Shown here in pieces: positions 1 to 9,390 of a DNA stretch of 64,000 nucleotides; position 1 is the first letter of the stretch, and each line of letters begins with the position of its first letter. The notes under the pieces were generated by a model. It was given only the letters and a program-made list of their open reading frames with translations, made no database searches and was not told where the DNA came from. The translations under genes were made by a program, and so were the position numbers. The stretch is taken from positions 92,873-156,872 of the forward strand of contig JAGWWY010000005.1 of assembly GCA_018970145.1 (NCBI GenBank). Direction: 5' to 3'. Origin of the DNA: Gammaproteobacteria bacterium. Lineage in GTDB: Bacteria > Pseudomonadota > Gammaproteobacteria > Steroidobacterales > Steroidobacteraceae.

Positions 1-1
1 C

Positions 2-1084
2 ACGACGCGCCTGCTCAGTACGCTGCGACTTGATGGTCCGTTGCTCATTGGTCTCGCCGCGATCGCGCTGTACAGCCAACTGATTCTCTTCAGCTCCTCG
101 GGTGGTGATTGGGAATCGGTAATACGCGGCAGCATCCGACTCGTCATTGGTGCGACGATTATGTTGACCCTCGCGCAACTGCGCCCCTCGACGTTGCGCC
201 GTATCACGCCCTGGCTTTATGGAGTGGGCCTCGCTTTACTGATCGTGGTCGACGCCATCGGCTATGTCGGCAAAGGTGCACAGCGCTGGCTTGATCTGGG
301 CTTCATCCGCTTTCAACCTTCGGAACTGATGAAGCTCGCAGTGCCGATGGCTTGCGCCCTGCTGCTGCGCGAGCGCGCACTACCGCCTGATCTGCGTACA
401 CTTGGTCTGCTCGCGGCGATCATCCTGATTCCGACCGCGCTCACGATCGTGCAACCGGACCTCGGCACCGGTCTGCTAATCTTGTTCGCGGGCACTCTCG
501 TCGTCGTGCTTGGCGGTCTGGCATGGCGGATCATGGGTGTACTGGCTGCGATCGGTGCCGCAAGCGCTGCGATCGGGTGGAATTTCCTGCACGACTATCA
601 GCGCCAGCGAGTGCTCACGCTGCTCGACCCGCAGGCTGATCCACTCGGCTCGGGTTATCACATCATTCAGTCGACGATTGCGATCGGCTCCGGCGGGCTT
701 TTCGGCAAGGGTTATCTGCAAGGCACGCAAGGCCAACTCGAGTTTCTGCCCGAGCGCACCACGGACTTCGTGCTCGCCGTCATCGGCGAAGAATTCGGTT
801 TCGTCGGTATCGTCGTGCTGATGGGTCTCTATCTCTTCGTCGTGTTTCGAGCGTTGTTCCTCACCTCGCAGATGCGCGATACGTTCTCGCGACTTCTCTC
901 CGGTAGTCTGGCCGCGATTTTCTTTGTCTATGTCTTCATCAATGCCGGTATGGTAAGCGGACTGTTACCGGTCGTTGGCGTGCCGTTGCCTTTGGTGAGT
1001 TATGGTGGCACCTCGATGGTGACCCTGCTGGCTGGCTTCGGTATGCTCATGTCGTTGTATGCCAATCGGAAGCTCGCAGGTTGA
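2..1084 (+). CDS. mrdB: RodA/MrdB, SEDS peptidoglycan glycosyltransferase (5' end outside window)
   Basis: SEDS-family integral membrane peptidoglycan polymerase that works with PBP2 in the elongasome to build the lateral wall and keep rod shape. The reading frame is open to the left edge, so the first residues lie outside the window. The visible part (about 360 residues) is nearly full length for RodA. Recognisable RodA blocks are KGAQRWLDLG, RFQPSELMK, QPDLGTG, HDYQRQRV, GSGGLFGKGY and the ERTTDF loop carrying the conserved Asp of SEDS enzymes. The C-terminal PLPLVSYGGTS block is also present. Hydrophobic segments are spread through the protein as expected for about ten helices. The stop TGA shares one base with the ATG of the next gene, so the two are cotranscribed. 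Confidence 0.97.
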   Translation, partial: TTRLLSTLRLDGPLLIGLAAIALYSQLILFSSSGGDWESVIRGSIRLVIGATIMLTLAQLRPSTLRRITPWLYGVGLALLIVVDAIGYVGKGAQRWLDLGFIRFQPSELMKLAVPMACALLLRERALPPDLRTLGLLAAIILIPTALTIVQPDLGTGLLILFAGTLVVVLGGLAWRIMGVLAAIGAASAAIGWNFLHDYQRQRVLTLLDPQADPLGSGYHIIQSTIAIGSGGLFGKGYLQGTQGQLEFLPERTTDFVLAVIGEEFGFVGIVVLMGLYLFVVFRALFLTSQMRDTFSRLLSGSLAAIFFVYVFINAGMVSGLLPVVGVPLPLVSYGGTSMVTLLAGFGMLMSLYANRKLAG

Positions 1085-2196
1085 TGTCCCTACGTCATTC
1101 GTCAGTCCTTTTAATCACCCTGTTGTTGTCCGCCTGTGCGGGTCAGCCTCGTTCGGCCAAGCCCGTCCTGGCAACTCCGCACTCCGAGGTACCGAAAACC
1201 TCGAGCGTGAGCGTCCGTGATGAGGCAGAGAAGACTCCGGTCAGTGTCGCCGACGAGGCACCCAAACCCTTCGATTTGACGCGACCCGAGATCGTCGCGT
1301 TCATTGATGCGGTGTCGACTCAGCATGCGATCCCGGCCGACGAGCTACGTGCCCTGCTCGGGCAAGGCCTGTTCCAACCCAAGATCATCGAGGCGATGAG
1401 CCGCCCTGCCGAACGCGTACTCGCGTGGTGGGAATACAAAGATCGCCTCGTCAGTCATGAGCGAATCGCTCGCGGACGTGAGTTCTGGAACACCCACCGC
1501 GATCGTCTCCATGCGATCGAGCAAAAGACGGGTGTCGACGCGGCCATCATCGTGGCGATCATCGGAGTCGAAACCAACTACGGTCGCAATATGGGTTCGT
1601 GGCGCGTACTCGACGCGCTGATGACTTTGGGCTTCGACTACCCACGCCGTGCTGAATTCTTTCGCGCGGAGCTCGAGCATTTCATTCTGCTGGCACGTCA
1701 AGAGTCATGGGATCCGCTCACCATCCGCGGCTCGTACGCCGGTGCCATGGGCGCGCCGCAGTTCATGCCCTCGAGCTATCGTCGATTCGCCGTCGACGGC
1801 AACGTCGATGGCAATGTCGCGCACAGCGCACCGGCGCGTCGCGACCTGTTCACCGACTGGGACGACATCACGGCCAGCGTTGCCAACTACTTCACCGCTC
1901 ACGGCTGGCAGAGCGGTCAACCGGTGTTGGTCGATGCGTCCGTGCCGACCGAACTGCTCGACGGGCTCGATCGGCGTAATCTGGAGCTTGATCGAACCGT
2001 GGCCGCACTGCGCGCCAGTGGCGTCAGCCTCGAATCGACTCTGCCCGAGGAGATGCGCGCCATGCTGATTCCGGCGGAAACGCAAACCGGGCCCGCTGCC
2101 CGCATCGGGTTGCCTAACTTTCGGGTCATCACCCGATACAACCGCAGTGTGCTCTATGCGATGGCAGTGAACGATTTGGCCAACTCTCTGCGATGA
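1084..2196 (+). CDS. mltB: Lytic murein transglycosylase B, lipoprotein
   Basis: Outer-membrane lytic transglycosylase that cleaves the MurNAc-GlcNAc bond with formation of 1,6-anhydroMurNAc. The N-terminus is a lipoprotein signal ending in the lipobox LLSAC (Cys about residue 18). The SLT_2/MltB domain covers roughly residues 60-365. The catalytic Glu is in IIGVETNYGR (about residue 163), and a GAMGAPQFMPSSYRRFAVDG block of the family follows. I chose the ATG at 1084, which overlaps the mrdB stop by one base, over a TTG one codon earlier. The stop overlaps the rlpA start as ATGA. Its released anhydro-muropeptides are the substrates feeding the AmgK/MurU pathway encoded nearby. Confidence 0.96.
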   Translation: MSLRHSSVLLITLLLSACAGQPRSAKPVLATPHSEVPKTSSVSVRDEAEKTPVSVADEAPKPFDLTRPEIVAFIDAVSTQHAIPADELRALLGQGLFQPKIIEAMSRPAERVLAWWEYKDRLVSHERIARGREFWNTHRDRLHAIEQKTGVDAAIIVAIIGVETNYGRNMGSWRVLDALMTLGFDYPRRAEFFRAELEHFILLARQESWDPLTIRGSYAGAMGAPQFMPSSYRRFAVDGNVDGNVAHSAPARRDLFTDWDDITASVANYFTAHGWQSGQPVLVDASVPTELLDGLDRRNLELDRTVAALRASGVSLESTLPEEMRAMLIPAETQTGPAARIGLPNFRVITRYNRSVLYAMAVNDLANSLR

Positions 2197-2999
2197 AGCG
2201 TCATACGCTGCTGATCCTCACCTGCCTCGTGTTGCCCGGTTGCACACTCTGGCGCAGTGGTGGTGTGCCGCCACCGCCGATCACGTTACCGACCCCGCCG
2301 CGCGATCTCGACTCGATCCCAGATGCCGTGCCGCGCGCCGAACCGCGCAGCCGCTACGGCAACCCGGAGAGCTATGTGGTTTTTGGCCAAACCTATCGCC
2401 TGCAAAAAAGCGCGCGCGGTCATGTCGAGCGCGGGCTCGCCTCGTGGTACGGACCGGGCTTTCACGCCGAGCGTACCTCGAGTGGCGAACCGTACGACAT
2501 GTACGCGATGACCGCAGCGCACAAGACGCTGCCGATCCCGGCGTATGTACGAGTCACCCACTTGGAAAACGGACGATCGGTCGTCGTCAAAGTGAACGAC
2601 CGTGGTCCCTTCGTGGGCGATCGCATCATCGATCTCTCCTACACGGCTGCCCACAAGCTCGGCATGCTTCGCAGCGGTACCGCGCCGGTGGAAATTCGTG
2701 TGCTCGAGCCGGGCGAGGCAACGCCCACGCCGTCACTGACGGCGTCGTCAACGCCGTCGATTGGCGTCAGCCACTACGTGCAAGCCGGCGCATTCGGCGC
2801 GCGTGTCAATGCCGAGGCCATGTTGACGAGGCTGCGAAGCGCGGGAATCGATAACGCGCTGATCCGCGAGGTAACCATCGCAGGTCGACAGTGGTTTCGC
2901 GTTCAGGCTGGACCCGTTGATCAAGCGTCCGCTGTCGATGCCTTAGTCGAGCGCTTACGGCGTGCCGGTGTGCCGGACGCAAGACCCGCACACGAGTGA
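2193..2999 (+). CDS. rlpA: RlpA, septal lytic transglycosylase with SPOR domain
   Basis: Lipoprotein of the RlpA family. In Pseudomonas, RlpA is a lytic transglycosylase acting on denuded glycan strands at the septum. It has a lipobox VLPGC near residue 17, a proline-rich linker, a double-psi beta-barrel domain (about residues 80-165) with GLASWYGPGFHAERTSSGE and the VKVNDRGPF block that carries the catalytic Asp/His region, and a C-terminal SPOR domain (about 190-265, ending QWFRVQAGPV followed by a helix). The gene overlaps mltB by four bases (ATGA), so translation is probably coupled. Confidence 0.95.
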   Translation: MKRHTLLILTCLVLPGCTLWRSGGVPPPPITLPTPPRDLDSIPDAVPRAEPRSRYGNPESYVVFGQTYRLQKSARGHVERGLASWYGPGFHAERTSSGEPYDMYAMTAAHKTLPIPAYVRVTHLENGRSVVVKVNDRGPFVGDRIIDLSYTAAHKLGMLRSGTAPVEIRVLEPGEATPTPSLTASSTPSIGVSHYVQAGAFGARVNAEAMLTRLRSAGIDNALIREVTIAGRQWFRVQAGPVDQASAVDALVERLRRAGVPDARPAHE

Positions 3000-3056
3000 G
3001 TTCCGAGAAATAAGTTCCGATAAACTAGCTGCCTGATCTTCACGGGGTAGTTGTTG

Positions 3057-4202
3057 ATGCATCGATTCGCTCGCCTTCTTGTTTCGCTCCTCCTGAGTGC
3101 TGTCAGCTCGCTCGCGTCGGTGGCGATCGCTGCCGACGCACCGCCACCACCGAAAGTCGACGCCCCGGCCTACATCCTCATCGATCAGGCCTCAGGCCGC
3201 ACGCTGGCCAGCGAACGAGCCGACGAACGTGCGGAACCTGCCAGCATCACCAAGCTGATGACGGCTTACGTCACCTTCCGCGCACTGAAAGAGGGGCGCC
3301 TAAAGCTCGATGAACTCGTCTCGATCAGTGAGCGTGCGTGGCGCGCCGAAGGGTCACGTACCTTTTTGAACGTGGGGGATCGGGTCCCGGTTGAGGTATT
3401 GCTGCAAGGCATGATCGTGCAGTCTGGGAATGATGCCGCTACCGCACTTGCCGAGCGCCTCGGCGGTTCAGAAGACGTGTTCGGCCAGATCATGACCCGC
3501 GAGGCCAAACGCCTCGGTATGAAGAATTCCAACTTTACCAACGCGACGGGTTTGCCCGACCCCGCGCTTTACACGACTCCTCGCGATATCGCGATCCTCT
3601 CGCGCGCGCTGATCGATGAATTCCCGCAATACTACCGCTGGTACTCACAGCGCGAATTCGTCTGGAACAATATCAAGCAGGGCAACCGAAACGGCCTGCT
3701 CTATTCAGACCCTACAGCCGATGGCATCAAGACGGGTTTCACGGACAGCGCCGGCTACTGCCTTGCAAGTTCGGCCAAACGGAATGGCACCCGCATGATC
3801 GCGGTCGTGTTCGGTACCCAGTCACCGCGTATTCGCGAACAAGCGAGTACAACGTTGTTGAACTACGGCTTTGCCTTTTACGAGACCGTCCACTTGCGCA
3901 AGGTCGGTGACGCTGTATTCAAGCCGCGGGTTTACAAAGGCTCCGAGCAATACGTCTCCGTCGGTCCTGCCTCAAACGTGGAAGTCACCGTCGCACGTGG
4001 CACTCGTTCGCGACTGAAGACCTCCACCACGCTCAACGAACCGCTCGTCGCTCCGCTCAAAGCGGGCCAAACGATCGGTGAAATGCGCGTGCTCGATGGA
4101 AAAACCGTGGTCAAACGCGTTCCTCTCGTCGTCAATGACCCCGTTCCAGAGGGCGGTCTGTGGGCGGGCACGCGCGACACCTTCGCGCTGTGGTTCCGCT
4201 GA
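3057..4202 (+). CDS. dacA: D-alanyl-D-alanine carboxypeptidase (PBP5/6 type)
   Basis: Periplasmic DD-carboxypeptidase that removes the terminal D-Ala from peptidoglycan pentapeptides. A signal peptide ends near residue 26 (AIAADA). The three penicillin-binding motifs are present: SITK (catalytic Ser63, Lys66), SGN (123-125) and KTG (225-227). A PBP5 C-terminal beta domain follows, and the extreme C-terminus (GTRDTFALWF) resembles the amphipathic membrane anchor. I chose the ATG at 3057 over two upstream TTG codons; a GGGG tract lies ten to fifteen bases before it. Pseudomonads call the gene at this locus dacC. It is separated from rlpA by 57 bases, which may hold its own promoter. Confidence 0.96.
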   Translation: MHRFARLLVSLLLSAVSSLASVAIAADAPPPPKVDAPAYILIDQASGRTLASERADERAEPASITKLMTAYVTFRALKEGRLKLDELVSISERAWRAEGSRTFLNVGDRVPVEVLLQGMIVQSGNDAATALAERLGGSEDVFGQIMTREAKRLGMKNSNFTNATGLPDPALYTTPRDIAILSRALIDEFPQYYRWYSQREFVWNNIKQGNRNGLLYSDPTADGIKTGFTDSAGYCLASSAKRNGTRMIAVVFGTQSPRIREQASTTLLNYGFAFYETVHLRKVGDAVFKPRVYKGSEQYVSVGPASNVEVTVARGTRSRLKTSTTLNEPLVAPLKAGQTIGEMRVLDGKTVVKRVPLVVNDPVPEGGLWAGTRDTFALWFR

Positions 4203-4206
4203 AGCG

Positions 4207-5079
4207 ATGGCTGAGCCCCTTCCCATCTGTCACCTAAACGGCGAGTGGCCGCTGCTGCGTGAGGCTCGAATCTCCCCACTCGATCGCAGTTTTCTTTTTG
4301 GTGATGGTGCCTACGAAGTGGTTCCCGTTTTTCGCGGTCGACCGTTCCGCTTCACGGAACACTTCGATCGCTTGTCGCGCAGTTTGCGTGAGATTCGGTG
4401 TCGCGATCCGCACAGTCGTGGTGAATGGCGGGCGCTGATGACAGAATTGATGCAGCGTAACGGCAGCGGTGACATGTACGTTTACGTACAGGTCTCCCGC
4501 GGTGCTGAATACGGCCGCAGTCATGCGCCGCTGCCGGATGTGCAACCGACGGTATTCGCCTTCGCCGCGCCTTTGCCGCCGATCACCGAACAGCAGCTCG
4601 CCCATGGCATCGCTTGCACGACGGCCGACGACACGCGTTGGGGACGTTGCGATATCAAATCGGTGGCGCTGCTGGCCAACTGTCTGCTTCGGCAACAAAG
4701 TATCGATGCCGGAGCGCAGGAGACGATCTTGCTACGCAACGGCTACCTGATGGAGGCGAGCGCCTCCACCGTGCATGTGGTCATCGACGGCGTCATCGTG
4801 ACACCACCTGATTCCAACGCGATCCTCCCCGGGACAACTCGTTCGGTCGTCGAAGAATTAGCGGATCGCCACCAGATGGCACGCGTGACCCGCGCCGTCA
4901 CCGAGGCGGAATTACGCAGGGCCGATGAAATCTGGTTGGCTTCGGCCACGCGTTGCGTCTCGTCGGTCACCCAGCTCGACGGCAAGCCGGTGGGCTCGGG
5001 CAAACCCGGACCCGTTTGGGCGCGTATGTGGGCTGCGTTTCAGCAGTTACAGCAGGAGCTTGCCCATGCGCCTTGGTGA
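4207..5079 (+). CDS. dat: D-amino acid aminotransferase (class IV, PLP-dependent)
   Basis: Fold-type IV PLP aminotransferase, best matched to D-alanine/D-amino acid transaminase, which interconverts D-Ala and D-Glu with their 2-oxo acids. The PLP lysine is K151 in the RCDIKSVALLAN block, the usual D-amino acid aminotransferase pattern. E183 in YLMEASASTVH is the residue that contacts the cofactor nitrogen, and the LPGTTR phosphate-binding motif follows. The ATG at 4207 lies four bases after the dacA stop; the frame stays open upstream inside dacA, and I rejected those starts. Its place after a carboxypeptidase that frees D-Ala fits a role in D-alanine metabolism. Branched-chain aminotransferase or 4-amino-4-deoxychorismate lyase activity is less likely. 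Confidence 0.9.
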   Translation: MAEPLPICHLNGEWPLLREARISPLDRSFLFGDGAYEVVPVFRGRPFRFTEHFDRLSRSLREIRCRDPHSRGEWRALMTELMQRNGSGDMYVYVQVSRGAEYGRSHAPLPDVQPTVFAFAAPLPPITEQQLAHGIACTTADDTRWGRCDIKSVALLANCLLRQQSIDAGAQETILLRNGYLMEASASTVHVVIDGVIVTPPDSNAILPGTTRSVVEELADRHQMARVTRAVTEAELRRADEIWLASATRCVSSVTQLDGKPVGSGKPGPVWARMWAAFQQLQQELAHAPW

Positions 5080-5347
5080 AATGCCCGCAGATCAAAGTCC
5101 GCTGCAGTTTCCAACCGATTATCCAATCAAGGTGGTCGGCAGAACCGAGCGCAGCTTTCGAGCGCGCGTCGATGCCATCGTTTTCTCGCACACACCGGAC
5201 TTGACTCAGGACCGCGTCAGTGAGCGCGCGAGCGGTGCGGGCAACTTCACCTCGATCACCTACACCATCGTGGCGCGCGATCGCGACCATGTGACCACCC
5301 TCGTAACGGCACTCGTTGCCACCGAGGGCGTGCTGATGGTCATCTAG
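5066..5347 (+). CDS. ybeD: YbeD/DUF493 family protein
   Basis: Small (93-residue) DUF493 protein, the same family as E. coli YbeD. It has the characteristic ferredoxin-like fold pattern: FPTDYPIKVVGR at the start, GNFTSITYTIVAR in the middle and the terminal VLMVI strand. Its biochemical role is unsettled; the gene is usually found between dacA and lipB. I chose the ATG at 5066 because AGGAG sits seven bases upstream; it overlaps dat by 14 bases. An ATG at 5081 is the alternative. Here lipB and lipA are nearby but on the other strand, facing this gene. Confidence 0.9.
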   Translation: MRLGEMPADQSPLQFPTDYPIKVVGRTERSFRARVDAIVFSHTPDLTQDRVSERASGAGNFTSITYTIVARDRDHVTTLVTALVATEGVLMVI

Positions 5348-5349
5348 TC

Positions 5350-5371
5350 GGTCAACGCCCGGTCAACGCCC
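5350..5371. repeat. 11-bp tandem repeat at the ybeD/folE convergence
   Basis: GGTCAACGCCC occurs twice in immediate succession (5350-5360 and 5361-5371) between the convergent stop codons of ybeD and folE. Each copy supplies an in-frame-capable TGA on the minus strand. No poly-T tract or clear terminator hairpin accompanies it. Confidence 0.7.
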
Positions 5372-5929
5372 GATTAGAGACAAAAACTCCCGGCGGGTGT
5401 CGGCATTTGCCTTGATCGACCCGCGCAGCGCTGAGGTGACCGTCGAGGTGCCGGTATGACGAACGCCGCGCGACTCCATGCACATATGGCGACACTCGAT
5501 CACCACTGCCACACCCAGCGGCTGCAGATTTTCGTCGAGTGCATCGGCGATCTGATTCGTCAAACGCTCCTGCACTTGCAAGCGCCGACCGAATATCTCG
5601 ACCAGTCGCGAAATTTTCGATAATCCAAGAATACGCTTGTCCGGCACGTAGCCCACGTGCGCCCGACCGAAAAACGGCGCCAGATGATGCTCGCACAAGG
5701 AATACACGGGAATGTCACGCACGATGACCATTTCGTCGACGTGCTCAGCGCCGTCTTCGAAGGATTTGAGCATTTCTTCGGGCTTCTCGTGATACCCACG
5801 CGTGTATTCCGCCCACGCCTTGAGAAAACGTGCGGGCGTCTCGAGCAGACCCTCACGGTCGGGGTCCTCACCGATATAGACAAGCAGATCACGGACCATC
5901 TGCAATTCTTTGGTAGTGGGCTTGTTCAT
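5363..5929 (-). CDS. folE: GTP cyclohydrolase I
   Basis: Catalyses GTP to 7,8-dihydroneopterin triphosphate plus formate, the first step of tetrahydrofolate synthesis. The protein has 188 residues. Zinc ligands are visible as Cys79 and His82 in [10 protein letters not shown] and Cys150 in [30 protein letters not shown] and the QERLTNQI helix are family hallmarks. I chose the ATG at 5929, which overlaps the lipB stop as ATGA; the frame is open further upstream inside lipB, but those starts would add nearly 100 residues foreign to the family. It is the last gene of the amgK-murU-lipA-lipB-folE operon. Confidence 0.97.
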   Translation of the reverse strand: MNKPTTKELQMVRDLLVYIGEDPDREGLLETPARFLKAWAEYTRGYHEKPEEMLKSFEDGAEHVDEMVIVRDIPVYSLCEHHLAPFFGRAHVGYVPDKRILGLSKISRLVEIFGRRLQVQERLTNQIADALDENLQPLGVAVVIECRHMCMESRGVRHTGTSTVTSALRGSIKANADTRREFLSLIGR

Positions 5930-6567
5930 ACGCGATCCCTCGACAGCATTGAAGTCAGGTCGGTCAAAAGATCCGCGGCTACACACGACAAATCCGTCGG
6001 TCCGTTCAGAGCGGACAGTTGGGTCATCGTGAGCCCCTCGTAGCCGCAGGGGTTGATGCGCTGAAAAGGCTCCAAATCCATGTCGACATTCAACGCGAGA
6101 CCATGATAACTCGCGCCACGTCTCACCCGTATACCCACGCTCGCGATTTTCGCCTCGCTCACATAGACGCCCGGGGCTTTTGGCCGTGTGGTGGCTGCGA
6201 TTCCGTAGCGCGCCACACAAAGAATCACGGCCTGCTCGAGCGCGGTGACGATATCGCGAACCCCGAGCGCAGCCCGACGCAAATCGATCAACGGATATAC
6301 GACCAACTGTCCCGGACCGTGATAGGTCACCTGACCACCGCGATCGACTTTGACAACGGGGATATTGCCAGCCACCAAGACGTGCGCCGGATCCGCATTC
6401 ATGCCGAGCGTGAACACCGGATCATGCTCTAAAAACCAGATTTCATCCGGTGTCTCGCTGGTGCGCTCATCGGTGAAGCGCTGCATCGCCTGCCATGTCG
6501 ACAGATAAGGAACACGCCCGAGCTGTCGGACAAGGGGCTTACGGTCGATGATTGACGAGTCCCGCAT
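5926..6567 (-). CDS. lipB: Octanoyl-[acyl-carrier-protein]:protein octanoyltransferase LipB
   Basis: Transfers the octanoyl group from acyl-ACP to the lipoyl domains of 2-oxoacid dehydrogenases and GcvH. The product is 213 residues from the ATG at 6567, which aligns the LVRQLG block with the normal LipB N-terminus; it overlaps the lipA 3' end by 29 bases. Catalytic Lys140 (EAKIASVG) and Cys174 (RINPCGYEG) are in place, as are the [12 protein letters not shown] loop and HGLALNV. It acts just before LipA, its upstream neighbour. Confidence 0.97.
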   Translation of the reverse strand: MRDSSIIDRKPLVRQLGRVPYLSTWQAMQRFTDERTSETPDEIWFLEHDPVFTLGMNADPAHVLVAGNIPVVKVDRGGQVTYHGPGQLVVYPLIDLRRAALGVRDIVTALEQAVILCVARYGIAATTRPKAPGVYVSEAKIASVGIRVRRGASYHGLALNVDMDLEPFQRINPCGYEGLTMTQLSALNGPTDLSCVAADLLTDLTSMLSRDRV

Positions 6568-7570
6568 TATTGCCTTGCAACGCCAGCTCAGCTCGATAGC
6601 TCGAGCGCACCAACGGCCCGGATACACACTCGCGAAAGCCCTCGGCCAGCGCCCACTCGCGATAACGATCGAACTCCGCCGGAGTGACGAAACGATCGAT
6701 CGGTAAATGATGTACCGTCGGTTGCAGGTACTGGCCCAAAGTCAAAAGATCGACCGCTTGCGAGCGTAGATCGCGCATGCACTGTCGAACCTCTTCATCG
6801 GTTTCACCGAGACCCAACATCAAACTGGTCTTGGTCAACACATCCGGACGATGCCGTTTGGCGTGGCCTAGCACCTCAAGGGTCTGGGCGTAGCTCGCCC
6901 GGGTGTCTCTGACCGGGTGCGTCAACCGCTCGACCGTCTCGACGTTTTGCGCAAACACGTCGAGCCCCGAATCGACAACTGTCTCGATATCGCGCTGCAC
7001 GCCCTGGAAATCGGGCGTCAACGCCTCGACCGCCGTCTCCGGCGACACCCGCTTGATCGCACGCACCGCCGCCGCAAAATGGGCAGCGCCGCCATCCGGC
7101 AGATCGTCCCGATTGACCGAGGTCAGCACCACATAGCGCAACCGCATCAAAGCGACGGTACGCGCGGTGTTCTCCGGCTCTTCGGTATCGAGCCAACCGC
7201 GCGGATTGCCGGTATCCACGGCGCAAAACCGACAGGCGCGCGTACACACCTCACCCATCAGCATGATAGTGGCCGTGCCGGCATTCCAACATTCACCGAT
7301 GTTCGGGCACTTGGCCTCTTCACAGACGGTGGCCAACCGATGCTCGCGCACAGTTTTGCGAACGAAGTCGTAGTTCGAGCCGGTGGCAAGCGGTGCTTTC
7401 AACCAACGCGGCTTCCCACCCGGAACGCGAATCGGCGCGGCTGCTGTCGCCTTGATCCCATCACGTATCGCGCTGAAGCCTTGCGCCGTGCGATATTTTT
7501 GACCACTGCGAGGCTCTTCGACGACGGCGATCGAAGCGAGACTCTCGGAGGCGGAACGTTCCTGGCTCAT
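6539..7570 (-). CDS. lipA: Lipoyl synthase LipA
   Basis: Radical SAM enzyme that inserts two sulfurs into octanoyl-lysine to give lipoyl-lysine. Both cluster motifs are intact: [12 protein letters not shown] for the auxiliary [4Fe-4S] cluster that is consumed as sulfur donor, and CTRACRFC for the radical SAM cluster. The RSSY serine near the C-terminus that ligates the auxiliary cluster is also present. The start is uncertain: ATG at 7570 gives 343 residues, and a GTG at 7594 would add eight. Neither has a convincing ribosome-binding site. It lies 33 bases after murU. Confidence 0.97.
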   Translation of the reverse strand: MSQERSASESLASIAVVEEPRSGQKYRTAQGFSAIRDGIKATAAAPIRVPGGKPRWLKAPLATGSNYDFVRKTVREHRLATVCEEAKCPNIGECWNAGTATIMLMGEVCTRACRFCAVDTGNPRGWLDTEEPENTARTVALMRLRYVVLTSVNRDDLPDGGAAHFAAAVRAIKRVSPETAVEALTPDFQGVQRDIETVVDSGLDVFAQNVETVERLTHPVRDTRASYAQTLEVLGHAKRHRPDVLTKTSLMLGLGETDEEVRQCMRDLRSQAVDLLTLGQYLQPTVHHLPIDRFVTPAEFDRYREWALAEGFRECVSGPLVRSSYRAELALQGNNAGLVNHRP

Positions 7571-7603
7571 GGGGCCAAGTTTACGCCCTGTCACCCCTCA
7601 CGG

Positions 7604-9372
<1,769 letters not shown>

Positions 9373-9390
9373 GCAGGGGCGATCATTATA

